64,000 bases of DNA from Bacillota bacterium (lineage in GTDB: Bacteria > Bacillota > SHA-98 > Ch115), in assembly GCA_013178415.1 (NCBI GenBank), contig JABLXA010000016.1, positions 1 to 64,000 on the forward strand, written 5' to 3'. Shown piece by piece: positions 63,561 through 64,000 of the stretch (position 1 is its first letter; the number at the start of each line of letters is the position of its first letter). The notes under the pieces are model-generated. The model made no database searches, was not told the origin of the DNA, and saw nothing but the letters and a program-made list of their open reading frames with translations. The position numbers were made by a program, and so were the translations under genes.

Positions 63561-63891
63561 CTACCAGCCTGACATCTACCGCGTAGGGAGCCGGAATACC
63601 AACAAAGTTGCCATTACGTTCGACGATGGCCCGAGTCGCGAGTCTACTCCGGTTATTCTGGATATCCTGAGGGAACATGAGGTACCGGACACATTTCTTC
63701 TCGTGGGAATCCACGTTGAGAAATACCCGGACATTGCTCAGAGGATAGTTGAAGAAGGACATGAGCTCGGTAACCACACTTACTGGCATCATAGCGTCGA
63801 TCCCATGGGCCCTGCCGGCAGCATGGATCCTCATCCGCCGGAACGCGCTGGAGTCAGACCACGGTTAAGTAGCATTTTCTCGAATTCTTGA
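63561..63891 (+). pseudogene. Polysaccharide deacetylase (NodB) fragment fused to the ABC remnant
   Basis: In the same frame as the ABC C-terminus, the sequence becomes NodB-like: NKVAITFDDGPSRESTPVIL (metal Asp), then DTFLLVGIHVEKYPDIAQRI, then HELGNHTYWHHS (metal His). The signal peptide and the C-terminal half are missing. The fusion is probably a deletion product rather than a functional chimera. 63892-64000 shows nothing recognisable. Confidence 0.75.
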
Positions 63892-64000
63892 ATCCGTTCG
63901 GGACGCCTTGCGCTACTTACCGTTCAATGATAGACTAGCAGCGTGGCGGCGGTATCGCCATGATGAACTTCCCGGGTAGTGGCAGGTAGAAGATTGCCCT

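Overview
The window looks like a chromosomal segment of a spore-former-like Bacillota (Clostridia-type) lineage that has an outer membrane. The SCIFF ranthipeptide pair (26809-28403) is a hallmark of Clostridia-type Firmicutes. A Tad/Flp secretin (10563-12335) and a beta-barrel protein ending in an aromatic residue (23043-24422) imply a diderm envelope. GC content looks moderate (about half) and SD sequences are strong, often with GTG/TTG starts. Lineage is inference; no rRNA is present.

Layout. 1-2600: tRNA-Leu(GAG) with a consensus promoter, then a mobile/defence patch: Panacea-domain antitoxin with a PemK/MazF-like toxin, a decayed serine recombinase, and an XRE regulator with a palindromic operator. 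2900-4867: membrane diguanylate cyclase. 5444-17504: a compact Tad/Flp pilus operon (Flp pilin, prepilin peptidase, TadE, two TadG paralogues, CpaB, a secretin-less CpaC-like protein, full secretin, CpaE, CpaF, TadB, TadC, DUF192). 17555-25420 (mostly minus): CorA, GH13 glycosidase, secreted ChbG-like deacetylase, cell-wall amidase, outer-membrane barrel, CDP-alcohol phosphatidyltransferase. 25573-30334: AlbA_2/ATPase regulator, SCIFF peptide plus maturase, TPR protein, heavy-metal domain protein. 30723-35566: MacAB-like export system (two permeases, adaptor, ATPase).

35795-41607 is the most interesting block. It has a LuxR-type regulator, a 33-codon ORF that is too short for routine gene callers but has a strong ribosome binding site, a radical SAM/SPASM protein with an N-terminal PqqD-like domain, a CPBP intramembrane protease, an ABC ATPase, an ABC permease and a small helical-repeat protein. 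I read this as a complete, apparently uncharacterised RiPP operon: precursor, maturase, protease, exporter.

41694-46016: oxidative pentose phosphate genes gnd and zwf, a cyclase-family hydrolase and a CoA-binding protein. 46134-51805 (minus): dipeptide/oligopeptide ABC transporter. 52164-53099: aldo/keto reductase.

53200-64000 is a gene graveyard. It holds remnants of MFS, beta-lactamase, CPBP, HepT, MATE, response regulator, histidine kinase, bacitracin-type ABC ATPase and polysaccharide deacetylase genes, with intact islands between them (GNAT, MntA, a membrane protein, AbrB/PIN toxin-antitoxin). It also contains a flavodoxin broken exactly at an A_AAA_AAG slippery heptamer, one isolated type I-C-like CRISPR repeat, and an array of about 24 degenerate units repeating every ~31.5 bp (three helical turns).
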